Source: F1-60-MAGs163 sp046091165 (lineage in GTDB: Bacteria; Actinomycetota; Thermoleophilia; Solirubrobacterales; Solirubrobacteraceae). Taken from it: DNA of 12,707 nucleotides. The notes below the pieces were generated by a model. That model was not told the origin of the DNA and searched no databases. It saw only the letters and a list, made by a program, of their open reading frames with translations. The stretch lies in NCBI GenBank assembly GCA_046091165.1, contig JBJTBE010000050.1, positions 1-12,707 on the forward strand. Direction: 5' to 3'. Shown piece by piece: positions 1 to 6,512 of this stretch. The stretch's first letter is position 1. Every line of letters begins with the position of its first letter. The position numbers were made by a program, and so were the translations under genes.

Positions 1-239
1 GCCGGCGGCTATTTGCCCGCGGCGCGCGGCAGCTCGTTCCCGAGCTGGAGGCCAGCGACCTGGAGCCGGCGGTGGCCGGGGTCCGCGCCCAGGCGCTGGA
101 CCGCGACGGTTCCCTGGTGGAGGATTTCCGGATTGAGTCCGGCCGCGGGGTGGTGTGGGTCCGAAATGCCCCCTCGCCGGCCGCCACCGCCTCGATGGCG
201 ATCGCCGAGGAGCTGCTCGAGCGCGTGGCCTCGGCCTGA
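1..239 (+). CDS. lhgO: L-2-hydroxyglutarate oxidase, C-terminal fragment
   Basis: The last 78 residues of a protein that begins before the window, read from base 3 to the TGA at 237-239. Visible landmarks are GVRAQALDRDGSLVEDF followed about 12 residues later by NAPSPAATASMAI. This pair is the C-terminal signature of the LhgO/L2HGDH branch of the DAO-type FAD oxidoreductases, where E. coli LhgO has GVRAQ...LVDDF...NAPSPAAT. Known role of the family: oxidation of L-2-hydroxyglutarate to 2-oxoglutarate with electrons passed to the membrane quinone pool. The catalytic and FAD-binding N-terminus is outside the window, so intactness cannot be judged. The gene converges on the next one with 8 bp between stop codons. 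Confidence 0.85.
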   Translation, partial: RRLFARGARQLVPELEASDLEPAVAGVRAQALDRDGSLVEDFRIESGRGVVWVRNAPSPAATASMAIAEELLERVASA

Positions 240-247
240 GCGGGCGC

Positions 248-955
248 TCAGAGCGGGAACGGGAGCTGGGGGATCCACCGCTCCCAGGCCGAGCGCAGGT
301 CGGCGCCGGCGATCGCCCGGTCCAGGGCCGCGACCAGCTCCCGGTCACCCGGCCGGCAGGCGGCGCCCCAGGGGTTGGCGGTCGGCACGGTGAAGGCGAC
401 CCGGATGGCCGGGTCGGGCTCGACGAAGCAGACGTCGTCGTCGACCACAGCCTCGACCTCGCCGCCGCCGAGGAGCGCGAGCATGTCGCCGAGCACGTCG
501 TCGGTGTCGGCGTCGAACGGCACGGCCTCGGCGCCCTCGAAACTCTCGGCCAGCGCGAAGTTGGTGGAGCCGGCGATGGCCAGCACGCGCCGCCCGCGCA
601 GGTCGGCCGGGGAGGAGGCCGGGTCGTCGGGGCGCACGACGACCGACTCGTTGAAGGCGGCGTACGGCACGGTGAAGGCCATCCGCTCCCGGCGCTCCGG
701 GGTGATCGCGCAGCCGCACCAGATCGCGTCGCATTCGCCGCGCATCAGCGCCGGCTCGAAGTCGGCCCAGGGACGGAAGAGCCAGCGCAGCTCCAGGCCG
801 GCCCCGGCGGCCACCGCCTCGGCCGCCGCCGGCTCGTAGCCGCTGCGCGTGCCGTCGGGCGCCGTCTCGAACAGCGGCGGCACGTCGAGCGACGAGCAGC
901 AGAGCGTCAGCGCGCCGGGCTCGACCGTCGGGGGCTGGGTTGGCTGGCTCTCCAT
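248..955 (-). CDS. Solute-binding family 3 (PBP type 2) domain protein without signal peptide
   Basis: A 235-residue protein matching the amino-acid-type periplasmic binding fold. It has a lobe 1 start near residues 15-35, the segment GECDAIWCGCAITPERRERM at 73-92 (family: G-x-x-D-....-T-x-E-R) followed by FTVPY, a hinge at LRGRRVLAIAGS (119-130), and a C-terminal helix ending in WERWIPQLP. I chose ATG 955. A longer frame to ATG 1012 would run over the promoter of the divergent oxidase, and neither start has a Shine-Dalgarno sequence. A weak TAAGGT (996 down to 991) could be its -10. Oddly, neither start gives a hydrophobic leader or lipobox, and no ABC permease or ATPase gene lies nearby. 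It has several cysteines (19, 20, 75, 80, 82), unusual for an exported protein. It may be cytoplasmic, as a sensor or a PheC-like enzyme, or may be exported another way. The fold is clear; the ligand is unknown. Confidence 0.75.
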   Translation of the reverse strand: MESQPTQPPTVEPGALTLCCSSLDVPPLFETAPDGTRSGYEPAAAEAVAAGAGLELRWLFRPWADFEPALMRGECDAIWCGCAITPERRERMAFTVPYAAFNESVVVRPDDPASSPADLRGRRVLAIAGSTNFALAESFEGAEAVPFDADTDDVLGDMLALLGGGEVEAVVDDDVCFVEPDPAIRVAFTVPTANPWGAACRPGDRELVAALDRAIAGADLRSAWERWIPQLPFPL

Positions 956-1006
956 TGCGCAGCGCCGGCCGGCGGGCGGCGGCTCGTGGCACCTTAACCG
1001 GGCCGG

Positions 1007-1012
1007 TAGCAT
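1007..1012 (+). promoter_or_regulatory. Putative -10 element TAGCAT for the amine oxidase
   Basis: TAGCAT lies 8 bp before GTG 1021, which would put the transcript start at or next to the start codon. There is no purine-rich ribosome site between. The same arrangement recurs at most other unit starts in the window. No convincing -35 is seen. Confidence 0.45.
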
Positions 1013-1020
1013 CGCCGGCG

Positions 1021-2382
1021 GTGGCCGGGGAGCACATCGAAACCGGGGTCGTGGTGGTCGGAGCGGGAATCGCCGGCCTGACCGCGGCCAACGTGCTGGC
1101 CGACGCCGGCGTGGACGTCGAGGTGCTTGAGGCGCGCGACCGGGTGGGCGGGCGCACCTGGAATACCGAGATCGGCGGCCAGGCCAACGAGCTGGGCGGC
1201 CAGTGGGTGGGGCCCTACCAGGAGGCCGTGCTCGAGACGCTGGAGCTGCTCGGGCTGGAGACCTTCCCCTGCTACCGGGAGGGAAGCCACGTGTACAGCG
1301 ATCCGCAGGGCAGGGCCCACCGCTACGAGGGCGAGGAGTTCCCGTTCCCGCCGCAGAGCGCAGCCGCCTACGAGGCGGCGCTGGCCCGGCTCGACGAGCT
1401 CGCCGGGGAGCTCGACCCGGAGGCTCCCTGGGAGCACCCCGAGGCCGAGGCGCTCGACGCGGTCACCTTCGAGAGCTGGCTGGCCGCCGAGGTCTCCGAC
1501 GAGATGGCCCGCGACATGCTGCGCTCGATGCTCGCCGGCGGTTTCATCGCCAAGCCGGCCCGGAGCTTCTCGCTGCTGCAGGGGCTGTGGATGATCGCCG
1601 GCGCCGGCGGCACCTACGAGCTCTTCGAGCCCGAGCAGTGCCTGGCCAGCCGCATCGTCGGCGGCTCGCAGCTGATCGCCGTCGGCCTGGCCGAGCGCCT
1701 GTCGGGACGGGTGCGGCTCGACTCGCCGGTCTCCGCGATCGCCTGGTCCGGCGAAGGGGTCGAGGCCCGGGCGTCGGAGCTCTCGGTCGGCGCCCGAGAG
1801 GCGATCGTCGCCGTGCCGCCGAACCTGACTAACGCGATCCGCTTCGAGCCGCCGCTGCCCGGCTGGCGCCAGCGCCTGGCCCAGGATCTCTCGCAGGGCT
1901 CGATCATCAAGGTCCTGGCCGTCTACGACGAGCCCTTCTGGCGCGCCGACGGACTCTCCGGCCAGGGCTTTGGCCCTTACCAGCTGGTCCGCGAGCTCTA
2001 CGACAACTCTCCGCCGTCGGGAAAGCCCGGTGTCCTGGTGACCTTCCTCGCCGGAGAGGCGGCCGAGACGGCTGCCCGGATGGATCCCGCCGACCGCCGC
2101 GCCGCCGTGCTGGAGGGGATGGCCCGCTACCTCGGGGGTGAGGCGCTGAACCCGGTCGATTACGTCGAGGTCGACTGGTCCGAGCAGGAATGGACGCGCG
2201 GGGCCTACGGCACCAGCTACGGCACCGGGGGGCTGACCCGCTTTCGCGACGACCTGCGCCGGCCGGTCGGGCCGATCGAGTGGGCCTGCAGCGACATCGC
2301 CGGGGTCGGCCACATCCACATGGAGGGAGCCATCCGCATGGGGCGCCGCGCCGCGGCGGCCTGCCTCGAGCGCCTCGGCTAA
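1021..2382 (+). CDS. Flavin monoamine oxidase family protein
   Basis: A 453-residue FAD-dependent amine oxidase. GTG 1021 is preferred because the FAD-binding strand begins a few residues later and a TAGCAT -10 sits just upstream; upstream in-frame ATGs lie antisense to the neighbouring gene. Residues 11-45 form the dinucleotide fold: GAGIAGL at 14-20, E37 for the ribose, and RVGGR. K297 in IIKVLAVYDEPFW aligns with the conserved active-site lysine of MAO-B (K296). Near the C-terminus, RGAYGTSYGTGG (393-404) corresponds to the MAO segment carrying the flavin-linking cysteine. Here that position is Ala395, so FAD should be non-covalent. Tyr396 keeps one wall of the aromatic cage, but the second tyrosine (in GYMEGA) is His433 in IHMEGA. 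The usual AGTET is ACSDI. The fold and FAD use are secure; the substrate is not, and putrescine or another primary amine is only a guess. Confidence 0.9.
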   Translation: MAGEHIETGVVVVGAGIAGLTAANVLADAGVDVEVLEARDRVGGRTWNTEIGGQANELGGQWVGPYQEAVLETLELLGLETFPCYREGSHVYSDPQGRAHRYEGEEFPFPPQSAAAYEAALARLDELAGELDPEAPWEHPEAEALDAVTFESWLAAEVSDEMARDMLRSMLAGGFIAKPARSFSLLQGLWMIAGAGGTYELFEPEQCLASRIVGGSQLIAVGLAERLSGRVRLDSPVSAIAWSGEGVEARASELSVGAREAIVAVPPNLTNAIRFEPPLPGWRQRLAQDLSQGSIIKVLAVYDEPFWRADGLSGQGFGPYQLVRELYDNSPPSGKPGVLVTFLAGEAAETAARMDPADRRAAVLEGMARYLGGEALNPVDYVEVDWSEQEWTRGAYGTSYGTGGLTRFRDDLRRPVGPIEWACSDIAGVGHIHMEGAIRMGRRAAAACLERLG

Positions 2383-2421
2383 GCCCTGCGAAGGCGACCC
2401 TGCTTCTCCTCCCGGCGTTCC

Positions 2422-2430
2422 TGCCACAAT
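2422..2430 (+). promoter_or_regulatory. Putative extended -10 (TGCCACAAT) for the deacetylase
   Basis: TGC followed by CACAAT, 6 bp before GTG 2437. The identical nine bases precede the tRNA-Ser gene at 4940-4948, which supports a promoter role. The 54-bp gap after the oxidase otherwise holds no recognisable signal. Confidence 0.5.
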
Positions 2431-2436
2431 TGACGG

Positions 2437-3330
2437 GTGGACCGTTCCGAGCTGGAAAGGCGCCGCGCCGAGAGCCGCGCCCGCACCCGGCGCAGCCGGC
2501 TGATCGCCCTGTTCTCCCTGGCGGCCGTCGCGATCGCCGTGGCGGCGGTGGTGCTCGTGTCGACCTCGGGTTCCGGGGAGAAGGCCCGGGCGGGGCCGCT
2601 CGATTACCGGAGCGTCCCGGCGAACGCCAGCCAGCAGGCGGCACCTGAGCCCCCGGCCCCAGAGCCGCAGGGGCCACCTCCCCAGCAGATAAAGCCGGCG
2701 GTTCCCGGGAACGGAAAGGTGATCACCAGGGGCCCGGCCAGCGCGGGGCGCAAGGTCGCCCTGACCATCGACGACGGCACCTGCCCCAAGTGCGTGGACC
2801 GCATCCTCGACGTGCTCGAGCAGACCGGGGGCAAGGCGACCGTCTTCCCCAATGGGGTCTACGCCTCCAGCTGGGAGCCCCAGGCCGACCGCATCCGAAA
2901 GCTCGTGGCGGCCCGGCAGCTGACCGTCGGCAACCACACCTTCAGCCACCAGGTCTCCACCCAGATCGGGCCGGAGGCCTTCGGCTCCGACCTCCAGCGC
3001 AACGAGGACTGGATCCAGGAGACCTTCAAGATCACCGGGCGGCCCTGGTTCCGGCCGCCGTACGGTGACCGCAACCCATCGATCGACGCCGCGGCCGGCC
3101 AGCGCGGCTACCGCAAGGTAATCATGTGGTCGGGGACGGTGGCCGACTCCGACCGGCGCAGCGAGGCCTACATCCTCAATGCGATCGACTACTGGGCCAA
3201 GCCGGGGGCGATCATCCTCATGCACGCCAACTACCCGGCCACCGGCAAGGCGCTGCCGAAGATCTTCCGGATGCTGGAGAAGCGCCGGCTCGAGCCGGTT
3301 ACCCTCGCCGAGCTGCTCGGCGGCTCCTGA
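2437..3330 (+). CDS. Membrane-anchored polysaccharide deacetylase (NodB domain)
   Basis: A 297-residue protein. A short, very basic cytoplasmic start (residues 1-21) is followed by one transmembrane helix (about 22-43) with no cleavage site or lipobox, so it is probably an N-in, C-out anchor. A Pro/Gln-rich linker (about 66-90) leads to a NodB (CE4) domain. The five family motifs are visible: TIDDG (110-114, catalytic and metal Asp), NHTFSH with H167 and H171 as metal ligands, RPPYG (206-210), W231 in WSGT, and LMH (261-263). The usual TFDDG has Ile in place of Phe. A CPKC pair (C116, C119) follows motif 1 directly and could form a disulfide outside the cell. Family role: removal of acetyl groups from peptidoglycan or another envelope glycan. 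GTG 2437 is the start that puts the basic segment directly before the helix. The stop abuts the convergent neighbour with no gap. Confidence 0.92.
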   Translation: MDRSELERRRAESRARTRRSRLIALFSLAAVAIAVAAVVLVSTSGSGEKARAGPLDYRSVPANASQQAAPEPPAPEPQGPPPQQIKPAVPGNGKVITRGPASAGRKVALTIDDGTCPKCVDRILDVLEQTGGKATVFPNGVYASSWEPQADRIRKLVAARQLTVGNHTFSHQVSTQIGPEAFGSDLQRNEDWIQETFKITGRPWFRPPYGDRNPSIDAAAGQRGYRKVIMWSGTVADSDRRSEAYILNAIDYWAKPGAIILMHANYPATGKALPKIFRMLEKRRLEPVTLAELLGGS

Positions 3331-3795
3331 TCAGGCGGCGAGCACTTCGCGAAGCTCCGCGGCGGCAGCGTCGGTGCGCCGGCCCTGGCGCAGCCACCTG
3401 ACCACGCCGTCGCGGTCGCAGAGCACGACGGCGATCTGCGAGCGGTCGGGCAGGCCGAGCGCGTCGGAGACGCGGGAGACGTCGCCGTAGACGGTGAGGG
3501 TCCGGGCCAGCACCTCCGGGTCGCGGATCGCCGCCGCCATGCCGCCGTCGATGAAGCCGCGGGCCGGCGACCAGCGCCGCGAGATGACCGGGATCTCGTA
3601 GCTGCGCAGCGCGGGGTCGGCGGCCTCGGCGGCGGCGAAGTCCTCGAGCCAGCTGTCGACGTCGCCCTGGTGGTTGCGGCGGAAGGCCACAGCCAGCAGG
3701 TTGCGCTCGCCGCCCAGCTCGGAGGGGAGCATCAGCCGCCGGCCGTCCAGCGAGCGGGCCTCGACGGCGGGGAAGTTGCGCACGACCGTGCTCAC
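3331..3795 (-). CDS. ATP10-like / thioredoxin-fold protein, function unknown
   Basis: A 154-residue protein. GTG 3795 is preferred because TAGCCT lies 7 bp upstream and the conserved-looking part (VVRNFPAVEARSLDGRRLML) begins right there; a longer frame would overlap the divergent agmatine deiminase. The layout (FPAVEARSLDGR, then LPSELGGERNLLAVAFRR, then DVDSWL, then LTVYGDVSRVSDALGLPD) recalls bacterial relatives of the mitochondrial ATP10 family and redoxin-like folds. In that reading, strands at residues 31-37 and 124-128 would form the core sheet. There is no CxxC, so it is unlikely to be a classical thiol oxidoreductase; the only cysteine is in VVLCDRDG. No signal peptide or membrane helix is seen. 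The family match is from memory of the pattern, not from a search. Confidence 0.7.
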   Translation of the reverse strand: MSTVVRNFPAVEARSLDGRRLMLPSELGGERNLLAVAFRRNHQGDVDSWLEDFAAAEAADPALRSYEIPVISRRWSPARGFIDGGMAAAIRDPEVLARTLTVYGDVSRVSDALGLPDRSQIAVVLCDRDGVVRWLRQGRRTDAAAAELREVLAA

Positions 3796-3802
3796 GGCGT
3801 AC

Positions 3803-3808
3803 AGGCTA
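3803..3808 (-). promoter_or_regulatory. Putative -10 element TAGCCT for the ATP10-like gene
   Basis: On the minus strand TAGCCT ends 7 bp before GTG 3795. It shares the 51-bp divergent gap (3796-3846) with the -10 candidate of the agmatine deiminase gene, so the two promoters would be back to back. Confidence 0.4.
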
Positions 3809-3833
3809 GGGGTGATCTGCGGCCGGGGGCGCG

Positions 3834-3839
3834 TACGAT
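3834..3839 (+). promoter_or_regulatory. Putative -10 element TACGAT for agmatine deiminase
   Basis: TACGAT lies 7 bp before ATG 3847, with CCGCCCA between and no Shine-Dalgarno sequence. This is one of the clearest examples of the leaderless arrangement in the window. Confidence 0.5.
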
Positions 3840-3846
3840 CCGCCCA

Positions 3847-4935
3847 ATGAGTGAGGTTCTTCACGGAACGCCGGCCGCCGACGGCCTGGCCATGCCCGGC
3901 GAGTTCGAGGCCCACGAGGCGACGTGGATGCTGTGGCCGGTGCGACCGGACAACTGGCGTCAGGGCGCCCGACCCGCCCAGGAAGCCTTCGCGCGGGTGG
4001 CCGCGGCGATCGCCGAGGCCGAGCCGGTGCGGATGGGCGTGCCGGCCGCCGAGATGGAGCGCGCGGCCGCGATGCTTCCCTCAAGGGTGGAGCTCGTCGA
4101 GATGGAGAGCGACGACGCCTGGATGCGCGACGTCGGCCCTTCGATCGTGGTCGGCGACGGGATCCGGCGCGGGGTCGACTGGCAGTTCAACGCCTGGGGA
4201 GGGGAGGCCGGCGGGCTCTACCCGAGCTGGGAGAAGGACGAGCAGGTCGCCCGCCAGGTTCTCGACTTCGAGGGGCTGGGGCGCTACGAGGCACCGCTGG
4301 TCATGGAGGGAGGCTCGATCCACGTGGACGGCGAGGGAACCTGCATCACCACCGAGGAGTGCCTGCTCAACCCCAATCGCAATCCCGGGCTTGACCGGGA
4401 GGAGATCGAGCGGTACCTCCGCGATTACCTGGGGGTGGCGAAGGTGATCTGGCTCGGGCTGGGCGTGGTCGATGACGAGACCGACGGCCACGTCGACGAC
4501 GTCGCCTTCTTCGCCCGGCCGGGCGTGGTGGGGCTGCAGTGGTGCGAGGACGAAGCCGACCCCCAGCACGCCCGTTCGGCCGACGCGCTCGAGCGGCTGC
4601 GGGCCGCACGCGACGCCAGGGGCCGGGAGCTGGAGGTGGTCCTGCTCCCCAACCCGGGGCCGCTGTACATGACCGAAGAGGAGGCCGGGGGGATCGAGCC
4701 GGCCCCCGGCACTTTGCCGCGACTGGCCGGAGAGCGGCTCGCGGCCAGCTACGCCAACTGCTACCTGGCCAACGGCCGGGTCATCGTGCCGGAGCTCGAC
4801 GAGCGCACCGACGAGGAAGCCTTCGCCGTGCTCGAGGGGCTCTTCCCCGGGCGGGAGGTGGTGCCGGTGCCCGGGCGGGAGATCCTGCTCGGGGGCGGCA
4901 ACGTCCACTGCATCACGCAGCAGGTTCCGGCCTGA
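3847..4935 (+). CDS. aguA: Agmatine deiminase
   Basis: A 362-residue enzyme of the PAD-type guanidine-modifying superfamily. Family reaction: agmatine plus water gives N-carbamoylputrescine and ammonia, the first step of the deiminase route to putrescine. Landmarks in order are MPGEFEAHEATWMLWP (16-31), DDAWMRDVGPS (89-99, with substrate-binding Asp95), FNAWGG (114-119), MEGGSIHVDG (153-162), TDGHVDD (212-218, with catalytic His215 and Asp217), and the terminal GGGNVHCITQQ with nucleophile Cys355. The length is normal and every key residue is present. ATG 3847 is supported by the TACGAT just upstream. No N-carbamoylputrescine amidohydrolase (aguB) is next to it, so the second step must be encoded elsewhere. 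A short gap then leads to tRNA-Ser on the same strand. Confidence 0.95.
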   Translation: MSEVLHGTPAADGLAMPGEFEAHEATWMLWPVRPDNWRQGARPAQEAFARVAAAIAEAEPVRMGVPAAEMERAAAMLPSRVELVEMESDDAWMRDVGPSIVVGDGIRRGVDWQFNAWGGEAGGLYPSWEKDEQVARQVLDFEGLGRYEAPLVMEGGSIHVDGEGTCITTEECLLNPNRNPGLDREEIERYLRDYLGVAKVIWLGLGVVDDETDGHVDDVAFFARPGVVGLQWCEDEADPQHARSADALERLRAARDARGRELEVVLLPNPGPLYMTEEEAGGIEPAPGTLPRLAGERLAASYANCYLANGRVIVPELDERTDEEAFAVLEGLFPGREVVPVPGREILLGGGNVHCITQQVPA

Positions 4936-4939
4936 CGGC

Positions 4940-4948
4940 TGCCACAAT
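4940..4948 (+). promoter_or_regulatory. Putative extended -10 (TGCCACAAT) for tRNA-Ser
   Basis: The hexamer CACAAT with an upstream TGC ends 7 bp before the mature 5' end of the tRNA. It is base-for-base identical to 2422-2430. If active, the precursor tRNA would carry almost no 5' leader. Confidence 0.45.
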
Positions 4949-4955
4949 GCCCCGC

Positions 4956-5043
4956 GGAGGGGTGGCAGAGTGGTCGAATGCACCGGTCTTGAAAACCGGC
5001 GTCCGGCAACCCCGGACCGCGGGTTCGAATCCCGCCCCCTCCG
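4956..5043 (+). tRNA. tRNA-Ser (anticodon TGA)
   Basis: An 88-base tRNA with a class II fold. The acceptor stem GGAGGGG (4956-4962) pairs with CCCCTCC (5036-5042), followed by discriminator G at 5043. The anticodon stem CCGGT/ACCGG (4983-4987, 4995-4999) encloses a loop with TGA at 4990-4992. The long variable arm GTCCGG/CCGGAC (5001-5006, 5012-5017) is typical of serine tRNAs. The T arm is GCGGG-TTCGAAT-CCCGC (5019-5035). CCA is not encoded. It reads UCA and, by wobble, other UCN codons. Its last base touches the stop codon of the convergent pxpC. Confidence 0.96.
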
Positions 5044-5901
5044 TCACGCCGGCCGGAAGCGGATCACTTCGCCGGGCCGGGCCTGGGCGACCTTGGGGAG
5101 GTCCTCAGCGGCGACCACGGCGATGACCGGGTAGCCGCCGGTCGTGGGGTGATCGGCGAGGAGGACCATCGGCAGGCCGGAGTGGCGCACCTGGATCGCT
5201 CCCTCGACCATCCCCTCCGAGCGAAGCTCGTCCTGGCGCAGCCGGGGGAGGGGAGTGCCGTCGAGCCGGGTGCCCGAGCGGTTCGATTCCGGTGAGACCG
5301 TCCACGCCTCGCCGGCCAGGAGCTCCAGGGCATCGGGGCCGAACCAGTCGGCCCGCGGGCCGGGGGTTACCCGCACCACCGCTCCGCCTCCGGGCGCCGC
5401 CACCGGCGCCACCGCTATCGCCGGCCGCGGCCCTGCCGGCTCGCCGACCGCCAGACGGTCGCCCTTGGCGAGCGGCTCGGGCCCGAGCGCGCTGAGGGTG
5501 TCGCGCGAGCGGCTGCCCAGCACCGGCTCGGCCTCGACCCCGCCGCGCACGGCGACGTAGGGCCTCAGCCCCGCGGTCGCCGTGCCGACGTCGAGCACGG
5601 CGCCGGCCGGGATGTCGATCGCCGCGTTCACCTCGAATTCCTCGCCGTCGACGCTCACCGGCACCTCGGCGCCGGTTACCGCCACCACCGCGGCCTCATC
5701 GAACCGGAGCGCCGGGCCGCTCAGCGTCGCCTCCAGGGCGGCGGCGCCCTCCTCGTTGCCGACCAGCCGGTTGGCGAGCTTCAGCGAGTCGCGGTCGACC
5801 GCTCCCGACCGCGGCACCCCGAGGTGGGCGTGGCCGGGGCGGCCGAGGTCCTGGACCGTGGTCAGCGGCCCGGGGCGAACCACCTCGAGGCCGCCGCTCA
5901 C
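5044..5901 (-). CDS. pxpC: 5-oxoprolinase subunit C (biotin-dependent carboxyltransferase family)
   Basis: A 285-residue protein of the KipA/PxpC family. With PxpA and PxpB it forms the prokaryotic 5-oxoprolinase, which uses ATP to open 5-oxoproline (pyroglutamate) to glutamate in the cytoplasm. Family marks are TTVQDLGRPG (14-23), GVPRSGAVDRDS (28-39), ANRLVGNEEG (43-52), and near the C-terminus SGLPMVLLADHPTTGGYP, close to the usual SGQP..LLAD.QTTGGYP. GTG 5901 overlaps the pxpB stop as GTGA, which indicates translational coupling. A longer open frame to 6552 is a shadow of pxpB in another frame. The length is slightly short for the family but no motif is missing. Confidence 0.95.
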   Translation of the reverse strand: MSGGLEVVRPGPLTTVQDLGRPGHAHLGVPRSGAVDRDSLKLANRLVGNEEGAAALEATLSGPALRFDEAAVVAVTGAEVPVSVDGEEFEVNAAIDIPAGAVLDVGTATAGLRPYVAVRGGVEAEPVLGSRSRDTLSALGPEPLAKGDRLAVGEPAGPRPAIAVAPVAAPGGGAVVRVTPGPRADWFGPDALELLAGEAWTVSPESNRSGTRLDGTPLPRLRQDELRSEGMVEGAIQVRHSGLPMVLLADHPTTGGYPVIAVVAAEDLPKVAQARPGEVIRFRPA

Positions 5902-6512
5902 GCCGGCACCAGCCGCACCGCCGCGCCGGCGGCCAGCAGCGCCGGCTGCTCCTGCGAGGGGTCGAAGAGGCGCGCCTGGCAGCTGCCGACCAGGTTCCAG
6001 CCGCCGGGCGACTCGCGGGGGTAGACCGCCGAGTAGGGGCCGGCGATGGCCAGCGCGCCGGCCGGCACCCGGGTGCGCGGCTCGTCGCGCCGCGGGGGCG
6101 TGAGCCCCGGGTCGCCGCCGGTGAGGTAGGCAAACCCCGGGGCAAACCCCAGGAAGGCGACCCGGTAGTCGGCGGCGCTGTGGCGCGCGACGAACTCCTC
6201 TACGCCCACCGAGCAGGCCTCGGCTACCTCCTCGAGGTCGGGGCCGTCGTAGGCGACGGCAAGCTCGACGGCGGCTTCGGCCGGGGCCGGCCCGCCCTGC
6301 TCGGAATCGGCCACCAGCCTCTCCACCGCGGCCGTCGGGGGCGCTTCGTGACGCCAGACGAGCAGCAGCGTCCGGTCGCCCGGGACGATCTCCTCCAGCT
6401 CGGAGCCGCGCAGCGGCTCGAGTGCCGCCGCCAGCGCGTGGACGGCGGCGTTGTCCTCCAGCTCGACCAGAGCCCCGCGCTCGCCGGCCGGCCTCACCTG
6501 CGCCGCGCTCAC
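5898..6512 (-). CDS. pxpB: 5-oxoprolinase subunit B (allophanate hydrolase subunit 1 family)
   Basis: A 204-residue KipI/PxpB-type subunit. PGDRTLLLVW (44-53) belongs to the N-terminal domain. The C-terminal cyclophilin-like domain carries AYDGPDLEEVA (87-97), YRVAFLGFAPGFAYLTGG (116-133), PRRDEPRTRVPAGALAIAG (140-158) and YPRESPGGWNLVG (164-176), all in the family order. GTG 6512 is preferred because it overlaps the pxpA stop as GTGA and gives the usual short N-terminus; the open frame continues upstream only as an antisense shadow. In Bacillus this family includes the KipI sensor-kinase inhibitor, but the full pxpABC set here points to the enzyme. Confidence 0.95.
   Translation of the reverse strand: MSAAQVRPAGERGALVELEDNAAVHALAAALEPLRGSELEEIVPGDRTLLLVWRHEAPPTAAVERLVADSEQGGPAPAEAAVELAVAYDGPDLEEVAEACSVGVEEFVARHSAADYRVAFLGFAPGFAYLTGGDPGLTPPRRDEPRTRVPAGALAIAGPYSAVYPRESPGGWNLVGSCQARLFDPSQEQPALLAAGAAVRLVPA

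Noticed and set aside
956..1020. The gap between the binding protein and the oxidase as a riboswitch or small RNA
   Set aside because: It is only 65 bp of GC-rich sequence. Apart from the -10 candidates I see no conserved fold.
994..3225. A 743-residue open frame on the minus strand
   Set aside because: It lies antisense to the amine oxidase and deacetylase, which both have clear family motifs. Its sequence is low-complexity (Gly, Arg, Pro, Ala, Val) as expected of a shadow frame in GC-rich DNA.
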